NCBI RefSeq assembly: GCF_024506435.1
Contig: NZ_JANIET010000001.1
Span: 2,046,001-2,110,000 of the forward strand
Length of the DNA stretch: 64,000 nucleotides
From: Pantoea trifolii
GTDB lineage: Bacteria > Pseudomonadota > Gammaproteobacteria > Enterobacterales > Enterobacteriaceae
Direction: 5' to 3'
This document shows positions 51,221 through 60,568 of the stretch, one piece after another. The position numbers and the translations under genes are program-made. Numbering within the stretch: position 1 is the first letter of the stretch; each line of letters opens with the position of its first letter. Below the pieces are notes generated by a model that was not told the origin of the DNA, did no database searches, and saw only the letters and a list, made by a program, of their open reading frames with translations.

Positions 51221-52438
51221 TTATCCCTGCAACAGTTTTACCAATAAATGGCCGCTATAGAGCGCGTCTTTTATCAGCGCTGCACCGCCAAAAGTACCGG
51301 GATCGCTGAACGCCGTTGGTGTGAGCTGGATTTCACTGCTGTAAGCGGGCAACGCCTGCTGACGAATGGTACTGCTCACCGCAGGGAACAGCACATCGGC
51401 GGCCTGATTAAGCGGCGAACCGATAAGGATTTGTTGAGGATTAAAGATGTTTACCATCATCGCCAGCATGCGGCCAATATGATGTCCGACGCCAGCAATC
51501 ACATCACGCGCCAGACGATCGCCCTGCTGCGCGGCAGCGCATAAGCTCTCAATCGTCAGCGGTGCCTGATGCAGCAAACTGTCTGGCTGCGACGGCAAAC
51601 GCTGGGCGGTGAGAGTAAGCAAGCTTCCGATGCTGGCGACGGTTTCCAGACAGCCATTATTGCCGCAATAACATTGCTGGCCGTAAGGATCGATTTGCGT
51701 ATGACCAATCTCCACCAGCGTACGACCATTTTTATGCAGCAGTTGTCCGCCGCTGATCACGCCCGCACCGACGGTTTCATCGATCACAATCTGAATGACA
51801 TGTTGTGCGCCGCTGGATGCGCCAAACAGTGATTCGGCTAACGTCCAGGCAGAAATATCATGCTGCACGAACACCGGCAAACCGGTGCGCTGCGCCAGCG
51901 TTTCTCCCAGCGGCATATCCTGCACGTCGTAACCCGGCATACGATGTACCACGCCAGAAGCCGCGTTGATCAATCCCGGCAAAGTAATGGCGATGGCGGT
52001 CAAACGCTCCAGCTTGCTTTGATGACGAATAAAGAAGTCATTTACCAAATCCAGCAAGGTTTGCAGCAGCGGTTTTTCGGCGCTGGCGTACAGCGGCAAG
52101 CGATCTTCCTGCAGCGCGCGGCTGCTGAGATCGCGCAGCGTTAGCGTAATGAATCCGGGCTGAATGCGTACGGCGAGATAGTGCCAGGCGAGCGTATCGA
52201 GGATCAAACCAATCGCTGGACGACCGCGACTGCCGGGTTCCTGAAACTCGGTTTCCTGTACCAGATGGGCATCGAGCATTTCACGCACGATTTTGGTAAT
52301 GCTGGCGGGTGCTAACTGGGCACGTTTAGAAAGCTCAATACGCGAAATCGGGCCGTAAAGGTCAATCAGTCGGTAAACCACACCTGCGTTGGTCTGTTTT
52401 ATCTGATCAATATGACCAGGTTGACTGTACAGATTCAC
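51221..52438 (-). CDS. mlc: Mlc, ROK-family glucose-responsive repressor
   Basis: A 405-residue ROK regulator, close to E. coli Mlc (406). The N-terminal HTH region QPGHIDQIKQTNAGVVYRLI and QLAPASITKIVREMLDAHLV is nearly identical. The ROK domain shows VQHDISAWTLAESLFGAS, GHTQIDPYGQQCYCGNNGCL (zinc Cys cluster) and the C-terminal LLVKLLQG that binds EIICB-Glc. Mlc represses ptsG, pts, manXYZ and malT. A Mlc-box-like repeat lies 13 bases upstream, fitting autoregulation. Confidence 0.95.
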   Translation of the reverse strand: MNLYSQPGHIDQIKQTNAGVVYRLIDLYGPISRIELSKRAQLAPASITKIVREMLDAHLVQETEFQEPGSRGRPAIGLILDTLAWHYLAVRIQPGFITLTLRDLSSRALQEDRLPLYASAEKPLLQTLLDLVNDFFIRHQSKLERLTAIAITLPGLINAASGVVHRMPGYDVQDMPLGETLAQRTGLPVFVQHDISAWTLAESLFGASSGAQHVIQIVIDETVGAGVISGGQLLHKNGRTLVEIGHTQIDPYGQQCYCGNNGCLETVASIGSLLTLTAQRLPSQPDSLLHQAPLTIESLCAAAQQGDRLARDVIAGVGHHIGRMLAMMVNIFNPQQILIGSPLNQAADVLFPAVSSTIRQQALPAYSSEIQLTPTAFSDPGTFGGAALIKDALYSGHLLVKLLQG

Positions 52439-52450
52439 GCCCTGCTCCCA

Positions 52451-52473
52451 TTATTTTCGCGCTTCTAAATAAA
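52451..52473. promoter_or_regulatory. Mlc-box-like inverted repeat at the mlc promoter
   Basis: TTATTT (52451-52456) and AAATAA (52467-52472) flank TCGCGCTTCT. Mlc sites are AT-rich inverted repeats of this TTATTT-N10-AAATAA form. It lies directly before mlc, which represses itself in E. coli. Confidence 0.55.
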
Positions 52474-52572
52474 CAGCAGCTATGGTGATGCAGATTGACC
52501 AGCAGCGTCAAATATTTGATTAGAAATGTGATTTATCGCACATAAAGTTTATGTCCTGCTTCACCAACTGGT

Positions 52573-53469
52573 TCAATTCTCCGCGTTTTGTAGCATCAGC
52601 GACATCATGTTGGTCATTTGTGCCGTCGGTTCTCGGGTCGCCGACCAGACCAGCCAAACCTCAGAAATCGCGTCGTTCTCCTGCAAAGGGATCCACACCA
52701 CATCGGCCAAACGTGCACGGCGGAACGACGCCGGCAGAATTGACACGCCAAGACCGGTTGCCACCAACCCCAGAATAGTCATCGCCTCGCCCACTTCCTG
52801 AGTAATAAACGGTTTGATTTGATAACGATGCAGCAGCGCCAGAATTTCACCGTACAACGCGGTGCCGCCTTGCGGATCGAAAAATACAAATGGCTCGTTA
52901 GCTAATGCCTGAATGGAAATCGACTCTGCATCGGCCAGCGGATGCGCCCAATGCACTACCGCGCATAGCGGCTCCCGCAGTAGCACGCGGTGCTGCAGAT
53001 CGCTGGGCAGCGGCGTATTGCGCATCACACCGAGATCGAGCCGGTCGTCATGAAGTGGCGCAAGTTGCTGCCGCGTGTTGTTCTCCTGCATCTGAATGTG
53101 CACTTCTGGCCAACGCTGGCGGAATTGGTACAGCGCGTCAGAAACCAGACCGGTAAACGGCGCTGAGGAGGTAAAGCCGATACGCAACTCGCCCTCCTGC
53201 CCGCTATGCACGCGTGCGGCGCGGCGGGCGGCCTGCTCGACCTGTAACAAAATGGCACGCGCATCCTGCAAAAACAGCGCGCCAGCGGGCGTGATCTGCA
53301 CGCTGCGGTTGGTGCGGGTAAACAGCTGCGCACCAATTTCCTGTTCCAGCTGCTGAATCTGCTGACTCAACGGCGGTTGTGAAATATTCAGGCGCTGCGC
53401 GGCACGACCAAAATGCAGCTCTTCAGCGACGGCAATGAAATAGCGTAGATGGCGCAATTCGACATTCAT
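52573..53469 (-). CDS. ynfL: LysR-family regulator (YnfL-like)
   Basis: A 298-residue LysR protein. N-terminal HTH: MNVELRHLRYFIAVAEELHF, GRAAQRLNISQPPLSQQIQQ, then LEQEIGAQLFTRTNRSVQIT. The effector domain starts near residue 90 (GELRIGFTSSAPFTGLVSDA). It is divergent from an MFS gene (94-base gap) exactly as E. coli ynfL is from ynfM, so it probably controls that exporter. Confidence 0.88.
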   Translation of the reverse strand: MNVELRHLRYFIAVAEELHFGRAAQRLNISQPPLSQQIQQLEQEIGAQLFTRTNRSVQITPAGALFLQDARAILLQVEQAARRAARVHSGQEGELRIGFTSSAPFTGLVSDALYQFRQRWPEVHIQMQENNTRQQLAPLHDDRLDLGVMRNTPLPSDLQHRVLLREPLCAVVHWAHPLADAESISIQALANEPFVFFDPQGGTALYGEILALLHRYQIKPFITQEVGEAMTILGLVATGLGVSILPASFRRARLADVVWIPLQENDAISEVWLVWSATREPTAQMTNMMSLMLQNAEN

Positions 53470-53563
53470 ATTTTAAACGTCTCATTTAAGATTATTAATA
53501 TATTGTACAACCTATTAACCCTTTCCTACAGTAACCCCATGATGGTTCTAACTAGGATGTTCC

Positions 53564-54820
53564 GTGAGTCGCTCTTCCCAGGCAGTGATACTCGATGAAG
53601 ACGAGTTGTCCGTAAAGCCTGCTTCAACTGCAACCCCTTCAGAGTGGATTGAACGCGGATCGCCGCAGTTTATGCGTGTAACGCTGGCGTTGTTCTCCGC
53701 CGGTCTTGCCACTTTCGCTTTACTGTATTGCGTGCAGCCGATTCTGCCGGTGCTATCGCAGCAGTTTGGCGTTTCTCCGGCGCAAAGCAGTATTTCTCTC
53801 TCGCTCTCTACCGGCTTAATGGCGTTGGGATTGCTATTTACCGGGCCGCTATCGGATGCCATTGGGCGTAAATCGGTGATGGTTACCGCACTGTTGCTCG
53901 CCGCCATCTGCACTTTGATTTCCGCTACCATGAGTAGCTGGCAAGGCATTTTGCTGATGCGCGCGCTGATTGGCTTATCGCTGAGCGGCGTTGCGGCCGT
54001 TGGCATGACCTATCTGAGTGAAGAGATTCATCCACGCGTTATCGCCTTTTCCATGGGGCTGTATATCAGCGGTAACTCGATTGGTGGCATGAGTGGAAGA
54101 TTGTTAACTGGCGTACTGACCGATTTCTTCTCCTGGCGCGTTGCGGTGGGCGTCATTGGGTGCTTCGCGTTGGCGGGTGCGCTGATGTTCTGGAAAATTC
54201 TGCCTGCATCCCGACATTTTCGTCCGGCGTCGCTGCGACCGCGCAGTTTATTGATCAACTTCCGTCTGCACTGGCGCGATAAAGGTTTGCCGCTGCTGTT
54301 CGCGGAGGGCTTCCTGCTGATGGGCGCGTTCGTCACGCTGTTCAACTACATCGGGTATCGCCTGTTAAGTGCGCCGTGGTCACTGAGTCAGGCGGTGGTT
54401 GGATTATTGTCGGTGGTGTATCTGACCGGTTCATGGAGTTCACCAAAAGCGGGCGCGATGACCAGCCGTTTTGGACGCGGTCCTGTGATGATTGGCGCGA
54501 CTGCAATTATGCTGGCGGGATTGCTGCTGACGGCGTTTAACTCGCTGTGGCTGATTTTGCCCGGCATGATGCTGTTCACCGCCGGATTCTTTGCGGCACA
54601 CTCGGTTGCCAGCGGCTGGATTGGCCCGCGCGCGCGTCGTGCTAAAGGCCAGGCATCGTCACTTTATCTGTTCAGTTATTACGTCGGTTCCAGCGTGGCC
54701 GGTACTTTAGGCGGCGTGTTCTGGCACAGCTACGGCTGGATGGGCGTAACGCTATTCATTAGCCTGCTATTATTAATGGCTTTGCTGGTTGGCTGGCGTT
54801 TGCAGTGCCGAAAACTGTAA
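53564..54820 (+). CDS. ynfM: MFS exporter YnfM-like
   Basis: A 418-residue, 12-helix MFS protein. FALLYCVQPILPVLSQQFGV, GLLFTGPLSDAIGRKSVMVT (motif A) and SGVAAVGMTYLSEEIHPRVI are typical of the YnfM group. The start is GTG 53564 with AGGA six bases before. YnfM-like proteins have been linked to export of arabinose-like sugars or drugs. It is followed by a clear GC-rich hairpin. Confidence 0.88.
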   Translation: MSRSSQAVILDEDELSVKPASTATPSEWIERGSPQFMRVTLALFSAGLATFALLYCVQPILPVLSQQFGVSPAQSSISLSLSTGLMALGLLFTGPLSDAIGRKSVMVTALLLAAICTLISATMSSWQGILLMRALIGLSLSGVAAVGMTYLSEEIHPRVIAFSMGLYISGNSIGGMSGRLLTGVLTDFFSWRVAVGVIGCFALAGALMFWKILPASRHFRPASLRPRSLLINFRLHWRDKGLPLLFAEGFLLMGAFVTLFNYIGYRLLSAPWSLSQAVVGLLSVVYLTGSWSSPKAGAMTSRFGRGPVMIGATAIMLAGLLLTAFNSLWLILPGMMLFTAGFFAAHSVASGWIGPRARRAKGQASSLYLFSYYVGSSVAGTLGGVFWHSYGWMGVTLFISLLLLMALLVGWRLQCRKL

Positions 54821-54837
54821 TACCTTTCATCTGTTAA

Positions 54838-54857
54838 ACGGGGCGAATACGCCCCGT
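54838..54857 (+). terminator. Hairpin terminator after ynfM
   Basis: ACGGGGCG and CGCCCCGT pair perfectly (8 bp) across AATA, 17 bases after the ynfM stop, followed by TCT. Confidence 0.7.
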
Positions 54858-54988
54858 TCTCATCTCAAGTGGACGCCACACGGCGATCCCACAGTCCCAG
54901 ATAAAACAAAATGGCTATTCGTCGCTATAATTCATTCCATTCCAACAATAGTTAGACTTTTTTTATTTCACAGCAATGAGGTCGTTAG

Positions 54989-55246
54989 ATGGGACTCTAT
55001 TATTACGTCGATAAGCACGCCGGCTATAACGACAACCATGTAGTACATGCAACGGGATGCCCGTTCTTACCCGCCGATGAGGCACGCCGTTTTCTTGGGA
55101 CTTTCTACACGCCAAATGCCGCCATCCAGCAAGCACGTAAATTTTATGCCAGCGCGCTGGGCTGCGAGCATTGTTGTCCGGTTGGGGTAAAAAAAAACAT
55201 GACGACTCAAAATAGCGTGGCACTAAAACACATGGTGAGACTCTGA
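54989..55246 (+). CDS. Small protein with His/Cys motif
   Basis: An 85-residue protein (MGLYYYVDKHAGYNDNHVVH...). His20, Cys24 and the CEHCC cluster at 59-63 are spaced H-x3-C-x34-C-x2-C, a plausible zinc site, with a helical linker (PNAAIQQARKFYASALG). I recognise no named family. No clear Shine-Dalgarno is seen, but CAATGAGG lies a few bases before the ATG. Confidence 0.68.
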   Translation: MGLYYYVDKHAGYNDNHVVHATGCPFLPADEARRFLGTFYTPNAAIQQARKFYASALGCEHCCPVGVKKNMTTQNSVALKHMVRL

Positions 55247-55611
55247 TAATCATGATTTGAGCGTGGTAGGGTAACCCCGCTGTTTTGTTAAGCACCGCTG
55301 AGGCGTTTCAAAATAACTATAATTTTACGTGTAATAATAACTGGACCTTAAGGCGTTCATTAGGGCGTCAGGTCCAGTCGCCTCTTCCCTCATTTCACCA
55401 TTCCTGATTATTCTCGGCTTGATGCCAGAAAGCGTAATAACCTCAGGCTATTAACCACGCCTCCCAAGATAAAAAATAATCAGTAATAAAAGCCCGACAA
55501 ACGGTTTCCCTTCGTTCATTAATGCTCCACAATAGCGGGAATTTGTGACCTCGGTCACTTTCTGGGGTGCCTTTTCGCCCTTTCACTCGCCGTCTGACAG
55601 ATTTGAACTCC
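55247..55611. promoter_or_regulatory. Gap upstream of sotB
   Basis: 365 bases with no convincing gene. An imperfect stem lies at 55340-55378 (ACTGGACC/GGTCCAGT) and may end the small upstream gene. GTGACC-TC-GGTCAC at 55545-55558 is a palindrome 54 bases before sotB, similar to the one before the DHA2 pump. Confidence 0.5.
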
Positions 55612-56796
55612 ATGCAATCTACTACTGTTTCCCGTAAAACGGCCTGGCTACGCGTTGTATTGCTGGCTATTGCTGCTTTTGTCTTTAACACCACAGAATT
55701 CGTGCCTGTCGGTTTGCTGTCAGATATCGCTGCCAGCTATGACATGAAGACTGCCGATGTTGGCATCATGTTGACCATCTATGCGTGGGTCGTCGCACTA
55801 TTGTCGCTGCCGTTGATGCTGTTAACGCGCAATATTGAGCGTCGGCTGCTGTTAGCCGTGCTGTTCATCGTGTTTGTCGCCAGTCATGTGCTCTCGTCCG
55901 TGGCATGGGATTTCACTTCGCTGGTTATCTCGCGCATCGGTATTGCCTTGGCGCACGCGGTGTTCTGGTCAATTACCGCTTCGCTGGCCATTCGCGTGGC
56001 GCCTGCGGGTAAGAAAACTCAGGCGTTAAGTATGCTGGCAACCGGTACCGCGCTGGCGATGGTGCTGGGCGTGCCGATTGGGCGTATCGTCGGTCAATAT
56101 CTTGGCTGGCGTACCACCTTCGGCATGATCGGTTTGTCTGCATTGGTGTTGCTGATTTTGCTGATGCGCATCCTGCCGCGTCTGCCGAGCGAGCATACCG
56201 GTTCATTGAGCAGCGTACCGATGCTCTTCCGCCGTCCGGCGCTGGTAGCCATGTACATTCTGGTTACCGTGGTGGTGACGGCGCATTACACCGCTTATAG
56301 CTACATCGAACCCTTTATGCAGGTGGTCGCTAATGCGGATGACAATTTCACTACCCTGCTTTTATTGCTGTTTGGATCGGCGGGTATTATCGGCAGCGTG
56401 CTGTTCAGTACGCTGGGCAATAAATTCCCGTCAGCGATGCTGATCGCTGCTATCGCGATGATCACCTTAAGCATGGGCTTGCTGGTGTTTGCCGCAGTGC
56501 GTCCCGCTGCAATCACCGTGCTGTGCATCGTTTGGGGCATGGCAATGATGATGATTGGTCTGGCGATGCAGGTGCGCGTGCTGGCGCTGGCGCCGGATGC
56601 TACCGACGTCGCAATGTCGCTGTTCTCTGGTATCTACAACATCGGTATCGGCGCGGGTGCGCTGCTGGGAAATCAGGTCAGTTTGCATATGCAAATGTCG
56701 GACGTCGGTAACGTCGGCGGCATTATTGGCCTTGGAGCACTGTTCTGGTGTATCGCTATCTTCCGCCGCTATCCTCAACTGCGTTCTAACGGATAA
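55612..56796 (+). CDS. sotB: SotB, sugar efflux transporter (YdeA)
   Basis: A 394-residue MFS exporter that matches E. coli SotB closely: [95 protein letters not shown] and [20 protein letters not shown]. It exports L-arabinose and other sugars or IPTG. ATG 55612 (MQSTTVSRK) fits family N-termini; the 15 codons upstream do not. Confidence 0.94.
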   Translation: MQSTTVSRKTAWLRVVLLAIAAFVFNTTEFVPVGLLSDIAASYDMKTADVGIMLTIYAWVVALLSLPLMLLTRNIERRLLLAVLFIVFVASHVLSSVAWDFTSLVISRIGIALAHAVFWSITASLAIRVAPAGKKTQALSMLATGTALAMVLGVPIGRIVGQYLGWRTTFGMIGLSALVLLILLMRILPRLPSEHTGSLSSVPMLFRRPALVAMYILVTVVVTAHYTAYSYIEPFMQVVANADDNFTTLLLLLFGSAGIIGSVLFSTLGNKFPSAMLIAAIAMITLSMGLLVFAAVRPAAITVLCIVWGMAMMMIGLAMQVRVLALAPDATDVAMSLFSGIYNIGIGAGALLGNQVSLHMQMSDVGNVGGIIGLGALFWCIAIFRRYPQLRSNG

Positions 56797-56799
56797 GAA

Positions 56800-56835
56800 A
56801 AAAGGCTTCAGAAGGATTATCTTCTGAAGCCTTTT
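56800..56835. terminator. Bidirectional intrinsic terminator after sotB
   Basis: AAAAGGCTTCAGAAG and CTTCTGAAGCCTTTT form a perfect 15-bp stem with loop GATTAT, so both strands end in a T-run. It serves sotB and the converging DUF1471 gene. Confidence 0.9.
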
Positions 56836-56879
56836 ATTCACTTCTTACAGAATGCTTCATCGCACTCCGATCAACTCTC

Positions 56880-57137
56880 TTAGTTATAAATTACTGCTGT
56901 GCCATTTAGCTTGTTGTTGCCAGAGGTCGAAGTGATGCGGAATGACTTTGCTCCGGCAGCATTGGCCTTTTCCGCTAGCTGATTCTCCAGCGATGTCAGG
57001 TTGGTGCTACCTGATGCGCTAACCACACCAATTTGTTGTTGATTTAGCGGCGCTTCGTTTACTAAGTCTGCAGCCATGCTACCAAAAGCGATTGAGGACA
57101 ATGCTACAGCAGCCAGGGTCAGTTTGATGCTTTTCAT
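56880..57137 (-). CDS. DUF1471 (YhcN/BhsA-type) small periplasmic protein
   Basis: An 85-residue precursor with signal peptide MKSIKLTLAAVALSSIAFGS (cleavage after MAA). The mature domain has IGVVSASGSTNLTSLENQLA, EKANAAGAKSFRITSTSGNN and LNGTAVIYN, the fold of BhsA/McbA/YhcN. These proteins are induced by acid, metal or peroxide stress and affect biofilm. It is a single gene. Confidence 0.9.
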   Translation of the reverse strand: MKSIKLTLAAVALSSIAFGSMAADLVNEAPLNQQQIGVVSASGSTNLTSLENQLAEKANAAGAKSFRITSTSGNNKLNGTAVIYN

Positions 57138-57185
57138 AATTTTGCTCTCTTAAACAGATGAATTAGGGTCGGTCGCGATTAAGTT

Positions 57186-57398
57186 AACAACCGTTAATTA
57201 AATGCTACTGCCGAAAGGGCGTGCTCGTCAATCATTTTATTAACGGTCATTATTTTAATCGAAAGTGGCGTGATTATGGGCTTCCCAGCCCTTTTCAACT
57301 TACCCATTTGGGTGCTTTGACCAGCGAAAAGCACAAACGGGCAAAGACGAACAGGCTCATTCCGGGCTGCGCTTGCATATTTATTTAATGATCGGTAA
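57186..57398. promoter_or_regulatory. Three related 12-mers between the DUF1471 and TetR genes
   Basis: TTAACGGTCATT at 57240-57251; its relatives on the minus strand, TTAACGGTTGTT at 57186-57197 and TTACCGATCATT at 57387-57398. Two are in one orientation and one in the other. The third lies about 35 bases before the TetR start. They are candidate sites for that regulator, linking it to both flanking genes. Confidence 0.45.
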
Positions 57399-57432
57399 TT
57401 TAATTGGGTGTTTCTACGCTTTGAGGTGCCCA

Positions 57433-58086
57433 ATGACTGAAGTTATCGATGTGGTGAACAGGAAAACGCGCGGTCGCCCGAAAGTGTTTGACCGCAATGA
57501 TGCCCTGGACAAGGCATTGATGTTGTTCTGGGCGCATGGTTATGAAGGCACGTCGTTGTCCGATTTGGTTAACGCTACCGGTGCGAAAGCCCCAACCCTT
57601 TATGCTGAATTTGAGAATAAAGAGGGTTTATTTCGTGCGGCGATGCAGCGATACATTGAAACCTTCAGCGCACAACGTAACGCAGTGCTGAACGATGATG
57701 CATCAGACGTGAAAACGGCAATTGAAGCCTATTTTCGGGCAACCGCCGCGTGCTTTACTGAATGTGATAAGCCAGCAGGCTGTTTCTTCATTTGTACGTC
57801 GAGCGCGCTCTCTTCCGGCTCGGAAGAAGTGGCGCAAATGCTGGCGCAGCAGCATCATGCGCAGGAATCAGCGTTAAAAGCATTCCTTGATACCCGGCAG
57901 CAGCGCGGTGAATTACCGCAATGTGCCAATAGTGCAACCCTGGCCAGCTATCTGGCGTGTTTACTGCAGGGAATGTCGGTACGTGCGCGTGAAGGGGCCA
58001 ATCGAGAGGATCTTGACCAGATTGTGGATACGCAGATGGCAATCTGGCCCGCTCTGGCGGGATATTGTGAGTTGAGCACCAAATAA
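57433..58086 (+). CDS. TetR-family regulator
   Basis: A 217-residue TetR protein. HTH: RGRPKVFDRNDALDKALMLF, GYEGTSLSDLVNATGAKAPT, LYAEFENKEGLFRAAMQRYI. The C-terminal ligand domain contains several Cys (CFTECDKPAGCFFICTSSAL), as in the AcrR/YxaF-like C-terminal group. GAGGTG precedes ATG 57433. No dedicated transporter or enzyme is next to it; the DUF1471 gene on the other side of the gap is a possible target. Confidence 0.88.
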   Translation: MTEVIDVVNRKTRGRPKVFDRNDALDKALMLFWAHGYEGTSLSDLVNATGAKAPTLYAEFENKEGLFRAAMQRYIETFSAQRNAVLNDDASDVKTAIEAYFRATAACFTECDKPAGCFFICTSSALSSGSEEVAQMLAQQHHAQESALKAFLDTRQQRGELPQCANSATLASYLACLLQGMSVRAREGANREDLDQIVDTQMAIWPALAGYCELSTK

Positions 58087-58120
58087 AATTTCAGACCGAC
58101 TTCCCTGTCGGCCTGAAATT
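58087..58120. terminator. Hairpin between the converging TetR and rhaM genes
   Basis: AATTTCAGACCGAC (58087-58100) pairs with GTCGGCCTGAAATT (58107-58120) with one mismatch and a TTCCCT loop. It sits at the TetR stop and about 35 bases from the rhaM end. Confidence 0.75.
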
Positions 58121-58154
58121 ACTGCCTCTATTCGAGCGGTGAGGCGAGCGAGCG

Positions 58155-58469
58155 TTAAGGCAGGAAAAACATCGGTTTTAACGCCGCACTCACCGGACTG
58201 TTATCCGGATTGGATGGCATTAAATCCTTCATGGATGCCCACCAACGCTGACACACCTCCGTTTTTGCCACGGCTTCCCAGCGCGCTTCAGACTCAATTT
58301 CCACGCTGGCAAACAGCAGATTACGTTCAGCATCCAGCCAGATAGCGTAATTGTGCGCGCCATGCGCTTTTAACGTCTCGGCCAGCTCCGGCCAAATTGG
58401 CGTGTGACGGCGCAGATACTCATCGTGGCAGTGTGCATGCACCTGCATCACAAAGGCTTTACGCAACAT
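58155..58469 (-). CDS. rhaM: RhaM, L-rhamnose mutarotase
   Basis: A 104-residue protein, the same length as E. coli Rha[61 protein letters not shown] and [20 protein letters not shown] match closely. It interconverts alpha and beta L-rhamnose. The start at 58469 lies within the rhaD end (overlap 11 bases). It is the last gene of rhaBADM. Confidence 0.95.
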   Translation of the reverse strand: MLRKAFVMQVHAHCHDEYLRRHTPIWPELAETLKAHGAHNYAIWLDAERNLLFASVEIESEARWEAVAKTEVCQRWWASMKDLMPSNPDNSPVSAALKPMFFLP

Positions 58470-59301
58470 CGCTGCGCTCCGCCTGCAGAGCGGCTTGCCA
58501 CGGCTTAACGTTGAAGCGCTCACCCAGCGCGATCAGTTGCTCAGTGGTGATGCTTTGACGAATGCCACCCATCGACAGCGCTTTCACCACCACTTCGGAG
58601 GATTTCTCCGCAGTGTCGATCAGGCCAAAAGTCTCATCGAGGTTTGGACCGGCGCCAAAGATGCCATGGAACGGCCACATCACAATGCTGTGTTTTGCCA
58701 TCGCGTCTGCTGTTGCCTGGCCGATTCCGTCAGTGCCTGGCACCATCCACGGCAGAATACCGACGCCATCCGGGAACACCACCAGACATTCGGTGCTGCC
58801 TTCCCACAGCAGGCGTGTGAAGCGTGCGGAATCCAGATCGACCACATAGCTCAGTGCCATAAAGTTGGTGGCGTGGCAGTGCATGATGACGCGATCAACG
58901 CCGTTTGAGACCTGCTTACGCACGCTGTGTGACTGGAAGTGAGCTGCCAGCTCTGACGTTGGCAGGCCGCCGTTACTCAAACCCCAGTGGATTTTGTATG
59001 ACAAGCCTTTGTCATCGACCTGCAACAGCGCCAGACAATCAGCCGGGTCGATCTGTACGTTACGGAAAAACTTACCCGATCCGGTAACCAGGAACCAATC
59101 ATTGGCCAGCGCTGGAGCAGGCTTGGTCAGCTCAATACAGCGCGGCTCAGCATAGAAATCACCGGCGAAATCTTTAACTTCTTCCGGCAGTAAACGTAAG
59201 CTGACGTTGCCGCCGTTACGCTCATCCCAGCCCTTCAACCACATGTCGCTGGTCGCTTTAACCATTCCCTGAACAAAAGCGGAAGAGAGAATATTTTGCA
59301 T
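58459..59301 (-). CDS. rhaD: RhaD, rhamnulose-1-phosphate aldolase
   Basis: A 280-residue class II aldolase. Zinc-binding [17 protein letters not shown], the start [68 protein letters not shown] and [20 protein letters not shown] match E. coli RhaD. It splits rhamnulose-1-phosphate into DHAP and L-lactaldehyde. It starts ten bases after rhaA. Confidence 0.95.
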   Translation of the reverse strand: MQNILSSAFVQGMVKATSDMWLKGWDERNGGNVSLRLLPEEVKDFAGDFYAEPRCIELTKPAPALANDWFLVTGSGKFFRNVQIDPADCLALLQVDDKGLSYKIHWGLSNGGLPTSELAAHFQSHSVRKQVSNGVDRVIMHCHATNFMALSYVVDLDSARFTRLLWEGSTECLVVFPDGVGILPWMVPGTDGIGQATADAMAKHSIVMWPFHGIFGAGPNLDETFGLIDTAEKSSEVVVKALSMGGIRQSITTEQLIALGERFNVKPWQAALQAERSDVA

Positions 59302-59311
59302 GGTGTGTCCC

Positions 59312-60568
59312 TTAACGTTGACGCAGTGTTTGTTGTTCATAATGACGGACTTCGCTCAGCCAGCTGGCATCAGCAGGGACATCGTGGCGCAGACACCAGG
59401 CTTCCCACACCGCTTGCCACGGCAACGATTTTTGCTCTTCCAGCATTGCCAGGCGACCGGTGTAATCCCCTTCGTTCTCTAGCTTGCGTAACTGATCGGT
59501 AGGTTCCAGCAGCGCGCGTAGCAGTGCTTTTTTGGCATTGCGTGTACCAATTACCCACGCCGCGATGCGGTTAATAGACGCATCAAAGAAGTCGAGACCG
59601 ATATGCACCTTGTCGAACAGCTTGTGGCGCGCGATCTCGGTGGCGATGGCCTGGGTTTCATCATCAAGAATCACCACGTGGTCGCTGTCCCAGCGTACCG
59701 GACGGCTTACGTGCAGCAGCAGGCGCGGCACATAAAGCATCGCCGTGGAGATCTTGTCAGAAATAACTTCGGTTGGGTGGAAGTGGCCGGCATCCAGCGT
59801 TAGTGCGGTCTGGCGGCTGCTGGCATAGCCCAGGCAGAATTCATTGGAACCCACGGTGTAGCTTTCTGCACCGATACCAAACAGTTTGCTCTCTACCGCA
59901 TCGATGTGGTGCGCGGGATTGAGTTTTTCACTGATCACTTCATCAAGCGCACTTGCCAGGCGTTGACGTGGTGCGAGGCGATCGACGGTGAGGTCTTTCA
60001 TGCCGTCCGGCACCCAGATGTTCATGACGGATGCGGTACCCAGTTGCTCACCAAAGTGCGCCGAGATGCGACGGCTGGCCTTGCAGTGATCGATCCAGAA
60101 CTGGCGAATCCCTTTGTCGGCGTGCGACAAGGTAAAGCCATCGGCGCTCAGTGGGTGGGAGAAGCAGCTTGGATTAAAGTCGAGGCCCAACTTGTGCGTC
60201 TTAGCCCATTCCACCCAGTTGCTGAAGTGTTTCGGTTCAATCGCATCACGATCAACCGGCTTATCGCTCTCCAGATAGATCGCATGCAGGTTAAGACGCT
60301 TGGCACCTGGAATGAGTGACATCGCTTTTTCAACATCAGAACGCAGCTCATCAGCATTACGCGCGCGGCCCGGATAGTTGCCGGTAGCCTGAATACCGCC
60401 GGTCAGTTCACCGTTCGGATTCTCGAAGCCGCGCACGTCATCACCTTGCCAGCAGTGCATCGAGACCGGAATGCCATCCAGCTGTGCCATTACCTGTTCC
60501 ACATCTACACCGATGGCAGCGTAGCGTTGTTTGGCCAGTTCGAAGGCCTGTTCAATCAGCTTAGTCAT
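59312..60568 (-). CDS. rhaA: RhaA, L-rhamnose isomerase
   Basis: A 418-residue isomerase (E. coli 419). [94 protein letters not shown] and [18 protein letters not shown] contain the metal-binding Glu/Asp/His residues. The start at 60568 overlaps the rhaB end by eight bases. Confidence 0.95.
   Translation of the reverse strand: MTKLIEQAFELAKQRYAAIGVDVEQVMAQLDGIPVSMHCWQGDDVRGFENPNGELTGGIQATGNYPGRARNADELRSDVEKAMSLIPGAKRLNLHAIYLESDKPVDRDAIEPKHFSNWVEWAKTHKLGLDFNPSCFSHPLSADGFTLSHADKGIRQFWIDHCKASRRISAHFGEQLGTASVMNIWVPDGMKDLTVDRLAPRQRLASALDEVISEKLNPAHHIDAVESKLFGIGAESYTVGSNEFCLGYASSRQTALTLDAGHFHPTEVISDKISTAMLYVPRLLLHVSRPVRWDSDHVVILDDETQAIATEIARHKLFDKVHIGLDFFDASINRIAAWVIGTRNAKKALLRALLEPTDQLRKLENEGDYTGRLAMLEEQKSLPWQAVWEAWCLRHDVPADASWLSEVRHYEQQTLRQR

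Noticed and set aside
55443..55694. An 83-codon open frame upstream of and antisense to sotB
   Set aside because: It overlaps the sotB start and its promoter palindrome, and the predicted protein has no signal, domain or ribosome site.
57194..57433. A 79-codon minus-strand frame in the DUF1471-TetR gap
   Set aside because: It covers the regulatory gap and its 12-mer repeats; the sequence has no domain and no convincing start.
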